From assembly GCF_018729255.1 (NCBI RefSeq), contig NZ_CP076061.1, positions 248,001 to 312,000 on the forward strand: a DNA stretch of 64,000 nt, given 5' to 3'. Position 1 is the stretch's first letter. The number at the start of each line of letters is the position of its first letter. The notes below the pieces were generated by a model, which was given only the letters and a program-made list of their open reading frames with translations, was not told where the DNA came from and made no database searches. This DNA comes from Cupriavidus sp. EM10. Lineage in GTDB: Bacteria > Pseudomonadota > Gammaproteobacteria > Burkholderiales > Burkholderiaceae. Shown piece by piece: positions 43,099 through 52,832 of the stretch. The position numbers and the translations under genes are program-made.

Positions 43099-43923
43099 CT
43101 AGTGCGAAATGAGCAATGGCACCGGCGTGTTGTGCAGCAGCGTGCGGGTCGTGCCGCCGGTCATTAGCTCGCCTAGCCTTGAATGTCCGTAGCCGCCGGC
43201 CACCAGCAGATCAGCCGATTCCTGCTGCGTCTTTTGCAGTAGGCAACCCGCAACCGACGACGACTCCTCCACCGTCAGCGTCGCTCGGACCCCATGCGTG
43301 CCAAGCCAGCGCAGCAGTTCGCCGTCTCCATGCTGCCAAAGCCCCTTTCCGCCGATTACCACCAGCAGGATCACGCGCTTGGCGCGCTTGAGCAGCGGCA
43401 GCGCATCGCTGACCGCGCGAGCAGCCTCGCGCCGGCCGTTCCACGCCACCAGCGCGGTATCGATCTTCGACAGCCGCGCCTGGGGCGGAACCACCAGCAT
43501 CGGCCGACCTGCGTTGACCAGTGCATATTCGGCCGCAGACGCCATCAGCACGGGCAGATCGCTGGGCGCCCCCGGCAGGCCGGGCAGGATGATGTCGCTG
43601 GCCATGCCGTGCGTAGCCAATGCCCAACCAGGATCCTGTTCCGCCAGCAGGTGCGAATAGTCTGCCGGCGCACCGTGACGCCCACAGGCTTCGGACAGCG
43701 CCTGGGTACCCGCTTGCTCCACGCCGCGCAACATGTCGGCCCGCATGGTTTGATAGCGCATCGTCTCCGCGCCCACGCTGCGATACGTATCGAGCATCGG
43801 TCCGGTCGCGCTGAGTCCGACCACGCGCCCACTGGAGAACGACGCCAGCAAAAATGCCGCATCCAGGCGCGCCTGCCGCGCCCCGTCGTCAGTCAGATCG
43901 ACCAGCACTGTCTTGCAGTCCAT
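43099..43923 (-). CDS. tandem universal stress protein
   Basis: A 274-residue two-domain Usp: MDCKTVLVDLTDDGARQARL, a middle GRPMLVVPPQARLSKIDTAL, and LLVAGGYGHSRLGELMTGGT at the second loop, ending VPLLISH. The start at 43923 was chosen over 43962 for family fit. The divergent alcohol dehydrogenase shares its promoter region with an FNR-like box 65 bases upstream of this gene. Confidence 0.88.
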   Translation of the reverse strand: MDCKTVLVDLTDDGARQARLDAAFLLASFSSGRVVGLSATGPMLDTYRSVGAETMRYQTMRADMLRGVEQAGTQALSEACGRHGAPADYSHLLAEQDPGWALATHGMASDIILPGLPGAPSDLPVLMASAAEYALVNAGRPMLVVPPQARLSKIDTALVAWNGRREAARAVSDALPLLKRAKRVILLVVIGGKGLWQHGDGELLRWLGTHGVRATLTVEESSSVAGCLLQKTQQESADLLVAGGYGHSRLGELMTGGTTRTLLHNTPVPLLISH

Positions 43924-43988
43924 TGCCGTGCCCTCGCGCGTCGTTGTATCTAATACAGTCAAAGGTAACCAACACAGGATTGCGACGC

Positions 43989-44002
43989 TTGTGTCAGATC
44001 AA
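43989..44002. promoter_or_regulatory. FNR-like box
   Basis: TTGTGTCAGATCAA; complement TTGAT-N4-CACAA. It is 65 bases before the Usp at 43923 and 74 bases before the alcohol dehydrogenase at 44077. Confidence 0.6.
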
Positions 44003-44076
44003 GTCAGTGCGCGTTGCGCATGCAATGATCGATTCACTGCACAGCGGTTGCGCAGCAAGCGAAACAAGGAGTGCAG

Positions 44077-45066
44077 ATGGACGCCACCATGCAGGCCATG
44101 ATCTTCGACGGTCACACGCTTGGCGCGCAGCGCGTGCCCGTGCCCACGCCGGGCGTCGGCCAGTTGCGCATCCGCGTGCTGGCCTGCGGAGTATGTCGCA
44201 CAGACCTGCATGTGATTGACGGAGATCTTCCTCATCCGAAGCCGGCGCTGATTCCGGGGCACGAGATCGTGGGTCGGGTCGAAAAGCTGGGCGAAGGCGC
44301 GGCCGGAGTGGCGCTCGGTGACCGGGTGGGCGTGGCGTGGCTCGGCCATACCTGCGGCACCTGCCGCTTCTGCGCCCGCGGGCGCGAGAACCTGTGCGAT
44401 GCGCCGCTGTTCAATGGCTATACGTGCGATGGAGGCTACGCGGAGTACATGGTGGCTGACGCGCGCTACTGCTTCCAGATTCCCGACGCTTACGATGACG
44501 CGCACGCCGCGCCGTTACTGTGCGCCGGCCTGATTGGTTATCGCACGCTACGCATGGCGGGCGACGCGCAGCGGCTTGGCATCTACGGCTTTGGCGCGGC
44601 CGCGCACATTGTCACGCAGATCGCCGTGGCGCAAGGCCGCACTGTCTATGCCATGACAAGGCCCGGCGACACAGCGGCGCAGGCGCTGGCTACGCAAGTG
44701 GGCGCGGCGTGGGCGGGCAGCAGCCTGGAACCGCCGCCAACTGTGCTGGATGCGGCACTGATCTTCGCGTCGGACGGCGCACTGGTGCCCGCCGCGCTGG
44801 GTGCCACGGACAAGGGTGGCGTCGTCGTATGCGGCGGCATCCACATGAGCGATATCCCGTCGTTCCCGTATCGGCAGCTTTGGGAAGAGCGGCGCATCGT
44901 GTCCGTCGCAAATCTCACGCGCGAGGATGGTGCGGGGCTCATGCGAGTCGCCGCCAGCCTGCCGATCCAGGTACACACCACGGTCTATCCGCTGCGCGAT
45001 GCCGGCAAGGCGCTGGCCGACATGCGCGCCGGACGGCTTGCCGGTGCCGCCGTCCTGCGCATCTGA
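44077..45066 (+). CDS. zinc-dependent alcohol dehydrogenase (AdhP-like)
   Basis: A 329-residue medium-chain dehydrogenase. Catalytic zinc ligands are C-G-V-C-R-T-D (about residue 36) and GHE (about residue 60). The structural zinc cluster is CGTCRFCARGRENLC. The nucleotide-binding fold has GIYGFGAAAHIVTQIAVAQG. Such enzymes oxidise ethanol or other short alcohols, or reduce aldehydes during fermentation. AAGGAG precedes the ATG. An FNR-like box is 74 bases upstream, consistent with anaerobic induction. Confidence 0.9.
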   Translation: MDATMQAMIFDGHTLGAQRVPVPTPGVGQLRIRVLACGVCRTDLHVIDGDLPHPKPALIPGHEIVGRVEKLGEGAAGVALGDRVGVAWLGHTCGTCRFCARGRENLCDAPLFNGYTCDGGYAEYMVADARYCFQIPDAYDDAHAAPLLCAGLIGYRTLRMAGDAQRLGIYGFGAAAHIVTQIAVAQGRTVYAMTRPGDTAAQALATQVGAAWAGSSLEPPPTVLDAALIFASDGALVPAALGATDKGGVVVCGGIHMSDIPSFPYRQLWEERRIVSVANLTREDGAGLMRVAASLPIQVHTTVYPLRDAGKALADMRAGRLAGAAVLRI

Positions 45067-45091
45067 TCGCGTGCCAGGCCCCACCGCGACG

Positions 45092-45748
45092 CTACTGCGG
45101 CAGCACCCGGATATCGTCCACCACCTTCATCACGCCCGGGGCAATCCACGCGGCGTTGAAAGCCGCCTGCCGCTCAGCCATTGACGTCACATGGCCCGAC
45201 AGCGTGACCACGCCATCCTTGACCACGACCTTCACATGCCGCGCATCGCGGGCCGCCTGGCGTCGCATGGCATCTTCGATGCGCTGCTGCACATCGGGCG
45301 CGCTGGTGCGGGGCCTCAGCACGATCTGATTCACGACGCCGCGTACGCCGTTAAGCGGCCGCACTGTATCGACCGCTGAACGCCGCTGGTAATCCCAGTC
45401 CACTTCCCCCGAGAGAGTGACCATGCCCCGCTCAACTGCCACGCCAAGCTGCCCAACTGGCACGACGGAATTCCACATCAGCACGTTTTCGATAGCCCAG
45501 GCGATATCACTGTCGGTCCGCACGGTATCACCAGGCAACACCACGTCCAATTCCACGGCAAGCGCCCGCAATCCCTGCACACGCTGCGCGGCCTGCTCCG
45601 CGAGATGCTTGGCATGGAATGACCGCAAATGTCCAGTGAGTGTGACGATGCCATCCTTGACCTGCACACCCACCTCGCGCTCGTCGACTTCCGGATCCCA
45701 TGCCAGTTCGTCAAGCACGTCCTGCTTCAGTTGAGAATCGCTTTTCAT
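45092..45748 (-). CDS. triple BON-domain protein
   Basis: A 218-residue protein with three BON repeats, homologous to the one at 30179: MKSDSQLKQDVLDELAWDPE, then GIVTLTGHLRSF, GMVTLSGEVDWDYQRRSAV and GVVTLSGHVTSMAERQA. There is no signal peptide. It converges on the alcohol dehydrogenase. The site TTGCTCTGGCGCAA at 45822-45835, 73 bases upstream, is a degenerate FNR-like box at the usual spacing. Confidence 0.87.
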   Translation of the reverse strand: MKSDSQLKQDVLDELAWDPEVDEREVGVQVKDGIVTLTGHLRSFHAKHLAEQAAQRVQGLRALAVELDVVLPGDTVRTDSDIAWAIENVLMWNSVVPVGQLGVAVERGMVTLSGEVDWDYQRRSAVDTVRPLNGVRGVVNQIVLRPRTSAPDVQQRIEDAMRRQAARDARHVKVVVKDGVVTLSGHVTSMAERQAAFNAAWIAPGVMKVVDDIRVLPQ

Positions 45749-46034
45749 TTGCAACGCCTCCTTTTCTCGCCCGTCCGCATATCGCGTGTTGACAACTTTA
45801 GGCGCATTACGATGCGCGGCTTTGCTCTGGCGCAAGGCCGGCGCCCAGCGAAAGCGCACTCGGCAGCAAGCGCCTGTCAGGTTTTCCTGACGCGCGCCCA
45901 GCGCAATCTGACCCGCCTCTCAGTCACCGCTGATTTCGGCCTGAGCGGCCGTGGCCAATACTCCAGGAAAATCGGGAGACACCGAATACCGACGCCGGCA
46001 GGCAGCCAGCGCGTCGACCAGCAAAGGGGATGAC

Positions 46035-46798
46035 ATGCAGCACCAGGTGATACAGTTGCGCACGGCCGTGCCAATGCCCTACCCAGAAGCCTACGCGCCA
46101 GCGCAGGTCATGGCCCTGACACCCAGATGCGCCCATTGCAGCCTGCGGCCTCTCTGCCTGGCGGCGGGACTCGACGACGACGACCTGCCCCAGCTCGAAT
46201 CGGTCATCGGACAGTGGCGCATGGTGCATCGTGGAGACTACCTGTTCCGCGTCGGCGACAGGTTCCAGTGCCTATATACGCTGCGCTCTGGATCGTTCAA
46301 GACGGTGGCGGGCCACGAGGAAGGTGTCGAGCACGTCACGGCCTACCTGTTACCGGGCGATATGCTGGGGCTGGGTGCCATCTCAGGCGAGCACTACGAT
46401 TGCGATGCCGTTGCACTGGAAGACAGCACCGTGTGCGTGATCCCGTTTCCGCCGCTTGAACTGCTTTGCCGCGACATGCGCGGCGTGCAGCGCCAGTTGC
46501 ATAAGCTGCTGAGCCAGGAGGTCGTGCGCGAATCCCGCCAGACCACGCTGCTGTCGGGCATGCCTTCGGAGCGTCGGGTCGCTGCCTTCCTGCTCAACGT
46601 CTCGCGGCGCCTGCGCGCCAGGGGCTACGCGGCGCATGCGTTCACGCTACGGATGACGCGCGAGGAAATCGGCAGCTACCTCGGCATCAAGCTGGAAACG
46701 GTCAGCCGCACCTTCTCTCGCTTCCAACGCGAGGGCTGATCCGTGTGGACGGCAAGCAAATCGAGATCTTCGATCTGGAGGCGCTGGCGCAGGTCTGA
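46035..46798 (+). CDS. fnr: FNR-type oxygen-sensing regulator (frameshift near the end)
   Basis: A Crp/Fnr-family activator with the Fe-S cysteines of FNR at the same spacing: C32-x2-C35-x5-C41 and C123. The cAMP-type domain follows, then the DNA-binding helix TREEIGSYLGIKLETVSRTF, with E-x-x-S-R that reads TTGAT half-sites. The frame stops at 46739 (FQREG). One base later it would read LIRVDGKQIEIFDLEALAQV to 46798, the normal FNR end, so a base is missing near 46735. The shortened protein may still work. It is the best candidate to act on the TTGAT boxes around it. Confidence 0.9.
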
Positions 46799-46875
46799 GT
46801 TGTACAGCGCAGACAATCCCCGTTGGCGCGCGCCGCACCGCGACGCGTCGCCGGCATTTGTCTTCGGAGCAAGTC

Positions 46876-47949
46876 ATGGCGACGATGCAAGCAGCAGTCT
46901 TTGTTAAGCCCGGCGTGATTGAATTTCAGGAGAAGCCCATTCCCGACGTGGGCCCCGGCGACGCACTTGTGCGGATTACCACTACCACGATCTGCGGTAC
47001 CGACATCCATATCCTGAAGGGCGAGTACCCAGTGGCGTCGGGATTGACGATTGGCCACGAGCCGGTCGGCATCATCGCCAGACTGGGCAGCGGCGTCACG
47101 GGCTACCAGGAAGGCCAGCGCGTGATCGCCGGTGCAATCTGCCCGAGCTTTCATTCTTACGCCTGCCAGGACGGTTGCGCGGCCCAGGACGGCGGCGCGC
47201 AGGCGCACGGCTACAAATCAATTGGCGGCTGGCGCTTTGGTAATACCATCGACGGCACGCAGGCCGAATACGTGCTGGTGCCCGATGCCCAGGCGAATCT
47301 GGCCCCGATTCCGGCAGGCCTGACCGACGAACAGGTGCTGATGTGCCCGGACATCATGTCCACCGGATTCGCAGGCGCCGAACACGCCAACATCCGCATC
47401 GGCGACGTCGTTGCCATCTTCGCGCAGGGGCCGATCGGTTTGTGCGCCACCGTTGGGGCGCGCCTGCGCGGCGCTTCGACCATCATCGTGGTAGACGGAT
47501 TGGACGACCGCCTGGCCATCTCGCGGCAACTGGGCGCCGACGTCACGCTGAACTTCCATCAGCGCGACGTCGTGGAAGACATTTTGAAGCTCACCGGCGG
47601 CCGGGGCGTGGACGCCTCTATTGAGGCGCTGGGCACGCAAACCACATTCGAGGCCGCGCTGCGCGTGCTGAAGCCCGGTGGCACGCTGTCCAGCCTTGGC
47701 GTCTATTCGACCGATCTCCGAATTCCGCTGGGTGCGTTTGCCGCTGGCTTGGGCGACCATCGCATCGTCACGTCGCTGTGTCCCGGCGGCAAGGAACGGA
47801 TGCGCAGGCTGATGAACGTGATAGAAGCAGCGCGCGCCGACCTGTCCCCGCTGGTGACTCATCACTACAAGCTAACCGACATTGTCGAGGCGTACGACCT
47901 CTTTGGTCATCAGCGCGATGGCGTGCTGAAGGTGTCGATCACGCCCTGA
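46876..47949 (+). CDS. zinc-dependent alcohol dehydrogenase (Tdh/IdhA-like)
   Basis: A 357-residue medium-chain dehydrogenase. Catalytic zinc site CGTDIHILKGEYP and GHEPVG. The usual structural cysteine cluster is replaced by CPSFHSYACQDGCAAQDGG, typical of the isopropanol/secondary-alcohol branch (residues like these occur in TbADH relatives). The cofactor fold contains VVAIFAQGPIGLCATVGARL. The final motif HHYKLTDIVEAYDLF is present. GGAG precedes the ATG. It follows the FNR gene by 77 bases and may be co-regulated. Confidence 0.88.
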   Translation: MATMQAAVFVKPGVIEFQEKPIPDVGPGDALVRITTTTICGTDIHILKGEYPVASGLTIGHEPVGIIARLGSGVTGYQEGQRVIAGAICPSFHSYACQDGCAAQDGGAQAHGYKSIGGWRFGNTIDGTQAEYVLVPDAQANLAPIPAGLTDEQVLMCPDIMSTGFAGAEHANIRIGDVVAIFAQGPIGLCATVGARLRGASTIIVVDGLDDRLAISRQLGADVTLNFHQRDVVEDILKLTGGRGVDASIEALGTQTTFEAALRVLKPGGTLSSLGVYSTDLRIPLGAFAAGLGDHRIVTSLCPGGKERMRRLMNVIEAARADLSPLVTHHYKLTDIVEAYDLFGHQRDGVLKVSITP

Positions 47950-48055
47950 GCCGGCGACAGCGGGCCATGTTTGGTCTTCTTGACCGAGATCGCATATTCT
48001 TGCTGCTCGCTTTCTATATTGAACCAAGGCTTGCACACAGCCATCGAGACGGTCG

Positions 48056-48454
48056 ATGACTTTGAGTCCGGTGGCAAGAATGGGGGACGAACATGAGAAC
48101 CCCGATCCTCCGACGGTAGCATCGCAGTCGATGCTTCGGCGCTTGGGGGGCGTTGCGCCACCGGGGGCGTGCCGGAAGCAGACCGCGTCACCCGAGCCGG
48201 ACTCCGCCGCCCCGACCGATAGCAACGACCTGTTCAGGCGCGTCTGCAACTGCGACCTGCGCGCCTACACGCAACGCACCGGCAGGGGCTACAGCCAGGG
48301 CTTCGTACTCGTGCGCGACTGCGCCCCGCCCAGTCCGGTGCGGCACATCGAAACCTTATCGCCTAGTGTTTTCGCCCTACTCCAACGAATACTTCTGCCG
48401 GTATTCTGGCATTGTGACCTGCCATTTCAGCTCGTGTTCGATGCGCTGGCGTAA
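48056..48454 (+). CDS. doubtful small protein
   Basis: A frame of 132 codons between the dehydrogenase and the convergent metallo-hydrolase. The central part has consistently high GC3 and reads sensibly (NDLFRRVCNCDLRAYTQRTG, FVLVRDCAPPSPVRHIE), but the tail overlaps the neighbouring gene. No family match and no strong ribosome site. The rest of 47950-48376 holds nothing else I can name. Confidence 0.3.
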   Translation: MTLSPVARMGDEHENPDPPTVASQSMLRRLGGVAPPGACRKQTASPEPDSAAPTDSNDLFRRVCNCDLRAYTQRTGRGYSQGFVLVRDCAPPSPVRHIETLSPSVFALLQRILLPVFWHCDLPFQLVFDALA

Positions 48455-49735
48455 CGCGTCGCTGGCCACCGGCTCGCCATGCACGACGAACGTCTGACGC
48501 GGCGGGCGCTCGAATCCCTTTAGCCAGCTCATCAATTCTTCGGCATCGGCGTGGGCTGACAGGTTCTCGATCTGCGCCACTTCGGCGCCGATGTCAATGT
48601 CCTTGCCATGCAGCCGGATTTGCCTGGCGCCACTGCACAGGCGGGCGCCGCGCGTGCCGGGTGCCTGGAATCCGGAAAGCAGGATGGTATTGCGCGGATC
48701 CGGGCCGAACGCTTCCAGGTGGTGCACCACGCGGCCACCGGTCGCCATGCCGCTTCCTGCCAGGATGATCTTCGGACTGCGATCTGCGTTCAGGCGTACA
48801 GACGCCTCAGTACTAGTTACGGGGCGCGCCATGTCGCTAGCGCCCGCACAGCTTGCCTCGTCGATGCGCAGCTCCGACACATGGCGGGCAAAGATCGTCG
48901 TTGCCGCGATAGCCATAGGGCTGTTCAAATAGACGGGTACGTCCGGCAGCCGGCGCAGTTGCCTGAGCCGATACAGGCAATACAGCAATGATTGCGCGCG
49001 ACCTACGGCGAAGGTCGGGATCACGAGCGTGCCGCCCCTGTCGATCGTACGGTTGACGATGTCGCCCAGCGCTTCGATGGGATCGACGTCGGGATGGCGC
49101 CGGTCGCCGTATGTGGATTCCACGAACAGCCAGTCGGCATGCTTCAGGAAGGCGGGCGCACGCATCACCGGATCGTTCAGGCGCCCAAGATCGCCGGAGA
49201 ACACCAGGCGCTGCCCATCCACGTGCAAGGTGACACTGGCCGCGCCGATGATGTGACCGGCGTGACTGAACTCGGCATCGATGCCCGCGCCCACCGGCAC
49301 GCGCGTGTCGAATCGCACCGCCTCCAGGCGATGCACCGCGCGCTCGGCGTCGGCGCGCGTATAGAGCGGCATCGCCGGATCGTGGCGCGAGAACCCTTTT
49401 CGGTTTGCATACGTCGCGTCCTCCTCGGCCAGCGCCGCGCAGTCGGGCAGCAGCACACCGCACAATTGCGCGGTCCCCAGCGTGCAGTACACGCGTCCCC
49501 GGAATCCGTTGCGGATCAGCAGAGGCAGGTATCCACTGTGATCGATGTGCGCGTGGGTCATCACTACCGCATGCAAGCTGGCGGGATCGACCGGCAGCGC
49601 ATCCCAGTTGCGCAGACGCAGGGCTTTGTACCCCTGAAACAGGCCGCAATCCACCATCACGCGGACGCGTCCCGTGTCCACGACGTACTTGGAACCGGTC
49701 ACCGTGTCGGTGGCGCCCAGACATTGCACTTTCAT
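48377..49735 (-). CDS. beta-CASP metallo-beta-lactamase-fold RNA hydrolase
   Basis: A 452-residue protein of the beta-CASP group, RNA exonuclease/endonuclease-like. The metal-binding motif is THAHIDHSGYLPLL (HxHxDH), with further ligands in FSHAGHIIGAAS and FSGDLGRLNDPV. The beta-CASP segment contains GSGMATGGRVVHHL, and the C-terminal His is in TFVVHGEPVA. This is the YsH1/CPSF-type MBL found in the Burkholderia lxa locus as well. A perfect FNR box lies 102 bases upstream. Substrate unknown; it may degrade RNA in dormant cells. Confidence 0.9.
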   Translation of the reverse strand: MKVQCLGATDTVTGSKYVVDTGRVRVMVDCGLFQGYKALRLRNWDALPVDPASLHAVVMTHAHIDHSGYLPLLIRNGFRGRVYCTLGTAQLCGVLLPDCAALAEEDATYANRKGFSRHDPAMPLYTRADAERAVHRLEAVRFDTRVPVGAGIDAEFSHAGHIIGAASVTLHVDGQRLVFSGDLGRLNDPVMRAPAFLKHADWLFVESTYGDRRHPDVDPIEALGDIVNRTIDRGGTLVIPTFAVGRAQSLLYCLYRLRQLRRLPDVPVYLNSPMAIAATTIFARHVSELRIDEASCAGASDMARPVTSTEASVRLNADRSPKIILAGSGMATGGRVVHHLEAFGPDPRNTILLSGFQAPGTRGARLCSGARQIRLHGKDIDIGAEVAQIENLSAHADAEELMSWLKGFERPPRQTFVVHGEPVASDALRQRIEHELKWQVTMPEYRQKYSLE

Positions 49736-49837
49736 CGATATCCCCTTGTCATGCCGCGCCATCGCCAACCGGATGCTTTGCGGCGCGCACAGCGCGCAAC
49801 TGCATTTTTCAGGATGGATCGCATGCCGGGCGGCAGC

Positions 49838-49851
49838 TTGATTTTCATCAA
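49838..49851. promoter_or_regulatory. FNR box
   Basis: TTGATTTTCATCAA, a perfect TTGAT-N4-ATCAA palindrome, between the metallo-hydrolase (102 bases) and the phosphorylase (136 bases). Confidence 0.75.
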
Positions 49852-49987
49852 GCTCCGGGCGCTTCTCGCGCAAAATGCGTGTGCGATGCACCGGCTGCGG
49901 CGATGGCTGTCATCCATGCCCTACAGACAGCTCAGCGCATCCTGATTTCATTGAGGGCGCGCGGCGTCCATACTGGGATGACCGTTG

Positions 49988-51496
49988 ATGCTGCCCTTCT
50001 CCCACGCCATGCTGATATTCAAGCCGCTTGGTATCGACACGTGGCAGGAGCACGTGATCTACCTGCATCCCGACTGCCCGGTGTGCGGAGCCGAAGGCTT
50101 TTCGGCGCAGGCGCGCGTGCAAGTGCGAATTGGTTCGCGCACGCTGATCGCCACGCTTAACTTGGTGGGCGCCCCACTGCTGCATACCCACCAGGCCAGT
50201 CTCTCGGCGAGCGCCGCGGCCGAACTAGGCGCGCGTGATGGCGATGCCATCGAGATCACGCACGCGCCGGCCCTGGAGTCGCTACGCGCGGTCCGCGCGA
50301 AGATTCATGGCCTTGCCATCGACGACGCACAACTGGCCGGCATCGTCGAGGACATTGCCGGCGAGCGTTACACGGAAATGCAGATCGCGGCCTTCCTGGC
50401 GGCCTGCGCGGGCGGCAGGATGAACGAGCAGGAGGTCATCGGCCTGACCCGCGCGATGATCGGCACGGGGAAGCAATTGCACTGGGACTGCAAGGTGGTG
50501 GCTGACAAGCATTGCGTGGGCGGCCTGCCCGGCAATCGCACCACGCCGATCATCGTGGCAATTGCGGCCGCCGCCGGGCTGACAATTCCCAAGACCTCGT
50601 CGCGCGCGATCACTTCGCCAGCGGGCACGGCGGACACAATGGAAACGCTAACGCGCGTGACAATGGACGTGCACGAACTGCGGCGCGTGGTGGAACGCAC
50701 GGGCGGCGCGCTGGCGTGGGGCGGCGCGCTGAACCTGAGCCCCGCCGACGACGTGATGATTCGCGTAGAGCGAGCACTCGATATCGACAGCGACGCCCAG
50801 CTAATTGCGTCCATCCTGTCAAAGAAAGTGGCTGCCGGGGCGACGCACGTACTAGTCGATGTCCCGATAGGCCCCACGGCCAAGGTGCGTTCCGAGGCCG
50901 ACCTGCTGCACCTGGAATCCTTCATGCAATGTGTGGCAGCGGCGTTCGGGCTGCAAGTGATGATGGTGCATACCGACGGCGCCCAGCCGGTTGGTCGCGG
51001 CATTGGTCCGGCACTGGAGGCCCACGACGTGTTAGCCGTGTTGCGACGAGAAACCCACGCGCCCGCCGACCTGCGGCGCCGTGCACTGCGGCTGTCCGGA
51101 TTGCTGCTGGAATTTTGCGGTGCGGCCACTGCGGGCGACGGCCAGTCCAAAGCCGAGAAGATCCTTGACACCGGCGCGGCTTGGGCCAAATTCCAGTCCA
51201 TTTGCGAGGCGCAGGGCGGGCTGACGGTGCCGGGCGAGGCGCTGTTCCGGCGCGACGTACTGGCGCCAAACGACGGCACCGTCGTCACGATCGACAACCG
51301 GCGCCTGGCGCGCACCGCCAAGCTGGCGGGCGCGCCAGGACACCAGGTAGCTGGCATCGCGATGCGCGCTCGGCTAGGCGACACTGTGTTGGAAGGCGAT
51401 GTCCTCTTCACCATCCATGCGCAGGCGTCGGGGGAACTCGACTACGCCTTCGCCTATGCACTCGCCAATCCCGCCTTCGGTGTGAATCCAACTTGA
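49988..51496 (+). CDS. AMP/thymidine phosphorylase-like enzyme
   Basis: A 502-residue enzyme of the type-2 thymidine phosphorylase/AMP phosphorylase family. The N-terminal domain reads [20 protein letters not shown]. The catalytic region is [20 protein letters not shown], with [20 protein letters not shown]; the C-terminal pyrimidine-phosphorylase domain closes it. It would convert nucleoside monophosphates or thymidine to base plus sugar phosphate, feeding carbon under starvation. The start may also be 50009 ([12 protein letters not shown]). The FNR box at 49838 suggests anaerobic induction. Confidence 0.87.
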   Translation: MLPFSHAMLIFKPLGIDTWQEHVIYLHPDCPVCGAEGFSAQARVQVRIGSRTLIATLNLVGAPLLHTHQASLSASAAAELGARDGDAIEITHAPALESLRAVRAKIHGLAIDDAQLAGIVEDIAGERYTEMQIAAFLAACAGGRMNEQEVIGLTRAMIGTGKQLHWDCKVVADKHCVGGLPGNRTTPIIVAIAAAAGLTIPKTSSRAITSPAGTADTMETLTRVTMDVHELRRVVERTGGALAWGGALNLSPADDVMIRVERALDIDSDAQLIASILSKKVAAGATHVLVDVPIGPTAKVRSEADLLHLESFMQCVAAAFGLQVMMVHTDGAQPVGRGIGPALEAHDVLAVLRRETHAPADLRRRALRLSGLLLEFCGAATAGDGQSKAEKILDTGAAWAKFQSICEAQGGLTVPGEALFRRDVLAPNDGTVVTIDNRRLARTAKLAGAPGHQVAGIAMRARLGDTVLEGDVLFTIHAQASGELDYAFAYALANPAFGVNPT

Positions 51497-51529
51497 CTAT
51501 GCGACACGCGGCTTCCCGGCGCGCTTTCC

Positions 51530-52521
51530 CTAATCTCGCAGACTTCGCTGCAGGTCGGCAAGCATCACGATGGCAGCCTCAATCCGTTGCAAAGTGTCTG
51601 CGACACAATCGGCGGATGCACCACGTGCAGCACTAGCATGAAGTTCCAGAATACGCTGGGCAAGGGCGGCTTCTTCCGCGAACATTCCTGCAAGCGCAAA
51701 CAGTTGATTTTCCCTGGCCTCCATTTGCGCGGCGAAAAGGCTGCTAACGGAGAATGCGTGCCCGGCGCGGCACCGAAACCGGAGCATACGGCTGTCATTA
51801 ATTTCAGATAGGGGGCAATGACAGTCCGGACAGTTGAAGTTCGTTGGCCGGCAATATTCTTGGAAAGCTGACCAATCTTCTGGACTAAAATTACCTTCCG
51901 CGACGCGACATTCAATTTCGAGCAGCCCTTCTTTCTTTGACGCGCCGCTGGCGGGGGATCATCTTTCGCTAATTCGATCATTATCTCGGACAACTTGTCC
52001 AGTGTGCAGCAATAGTCGACTGCAACTTTCTGAAGCGCCGCTTGCGGCATTGAAGGCGCATACGCTTCACGAGGGTCTTGTACGCACGTAATGCCGCCAC
52101 GGTCCTTGATTGCCAGCAGACCTGCAGCACCGTCGTCTAGTTCTCCGGTCAGCACGATGCCGACGACGGCAGGGCCGTATGCGTTCGCGGCCGAACGAAA
52201 AAGAGGATCGATCGCAGGTCGCACATAGTTCTCCCTCGGGCCGTCGGAAAGCTGTATGTATCCCGGCCGCACCAGCATATGCCGATCTGGAGGTGCAATG
52301 TAGATTCGACTCGGCTCTAGCTGCTCGGGCTCCACCGGGTGAACTGCGGGGAGAGGGCCTGCCCTGCTCAGAATGCGTGGCAGATACCCTGCGCTGCCCC
52401 GGCCAAGGTGCTGCGTCACGAGGATCGGCGCTGGGAAGTTGGAGGGAAGTCGTTCGACTAAGTGTCGCAACGCTTCAACGCCTTGCATTGAGGCACCGAT
52501 GACAAAAATTCTTCCGCTCAT
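51530..52521 (-). pseudogene. CheB-type methylesterase (single frameshift)
   Basis: A chemotaxis methylesterase-like protein without a receiver domain. IFVIGASMQGVEALRHLVER carries the catalytic Ser, QHLGRGSAGYLPRIL the His and VVGIVLTGELDDGAAGLLAI the Asp. The C-terminal zinc-finger-like part (NFNCPDCHCPLSEI, MLRFRCRAGHAFS) is one frame later. One base is missing at about the G5 run 51953-51957. No cheR or other chemotaxis gene is near, so its target is unknown. Restored length about 330 residues. Confidence 0.78.
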
Positions 52522-52832
52522 AGCCCCTCCGAACCTCGCGCCGTACACATCGAGTCTCCCGGGACGCCACTTTCCCGAGCAACTCTTACGCCCGCACATT
52601 GGTCTCCTTGCATGACAACGCCACCGTCCATCTACATCATGGCAACCGCAGGTTCCCGAGGTTTGCTTTGTATCAACTCCGAACAAAGTGAGGCGCCGCA
52701 CTGCGCCGCGTCATGCCATTCCCATAGGTAATCCAGCTCGGCTTGCGCCAACGCAAAGTTTCGTTAGCACCTGGAACTAGGCTCGGAGGGTCCTCTTGGT
52801 CGCAATCGGGATTAGCCGCAGAAGGAGACGCC
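52522..52832. other. divergent intergenic stretch
   Basis: It holds a weak FNR-like box (52663-52676). I see no gene here; frames on the minus strand are upstream shadows of the CheB frame. Confidence 0.4.
52663..52676. promoter_or_regulatory. weak FNR-like box
   Basis: TTGCTTTGTATCAA; complement TTGAT-N4-AGCAA. It is 156 bases before the Usp and 141 before the CheB gene. Confidence 0.35.
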
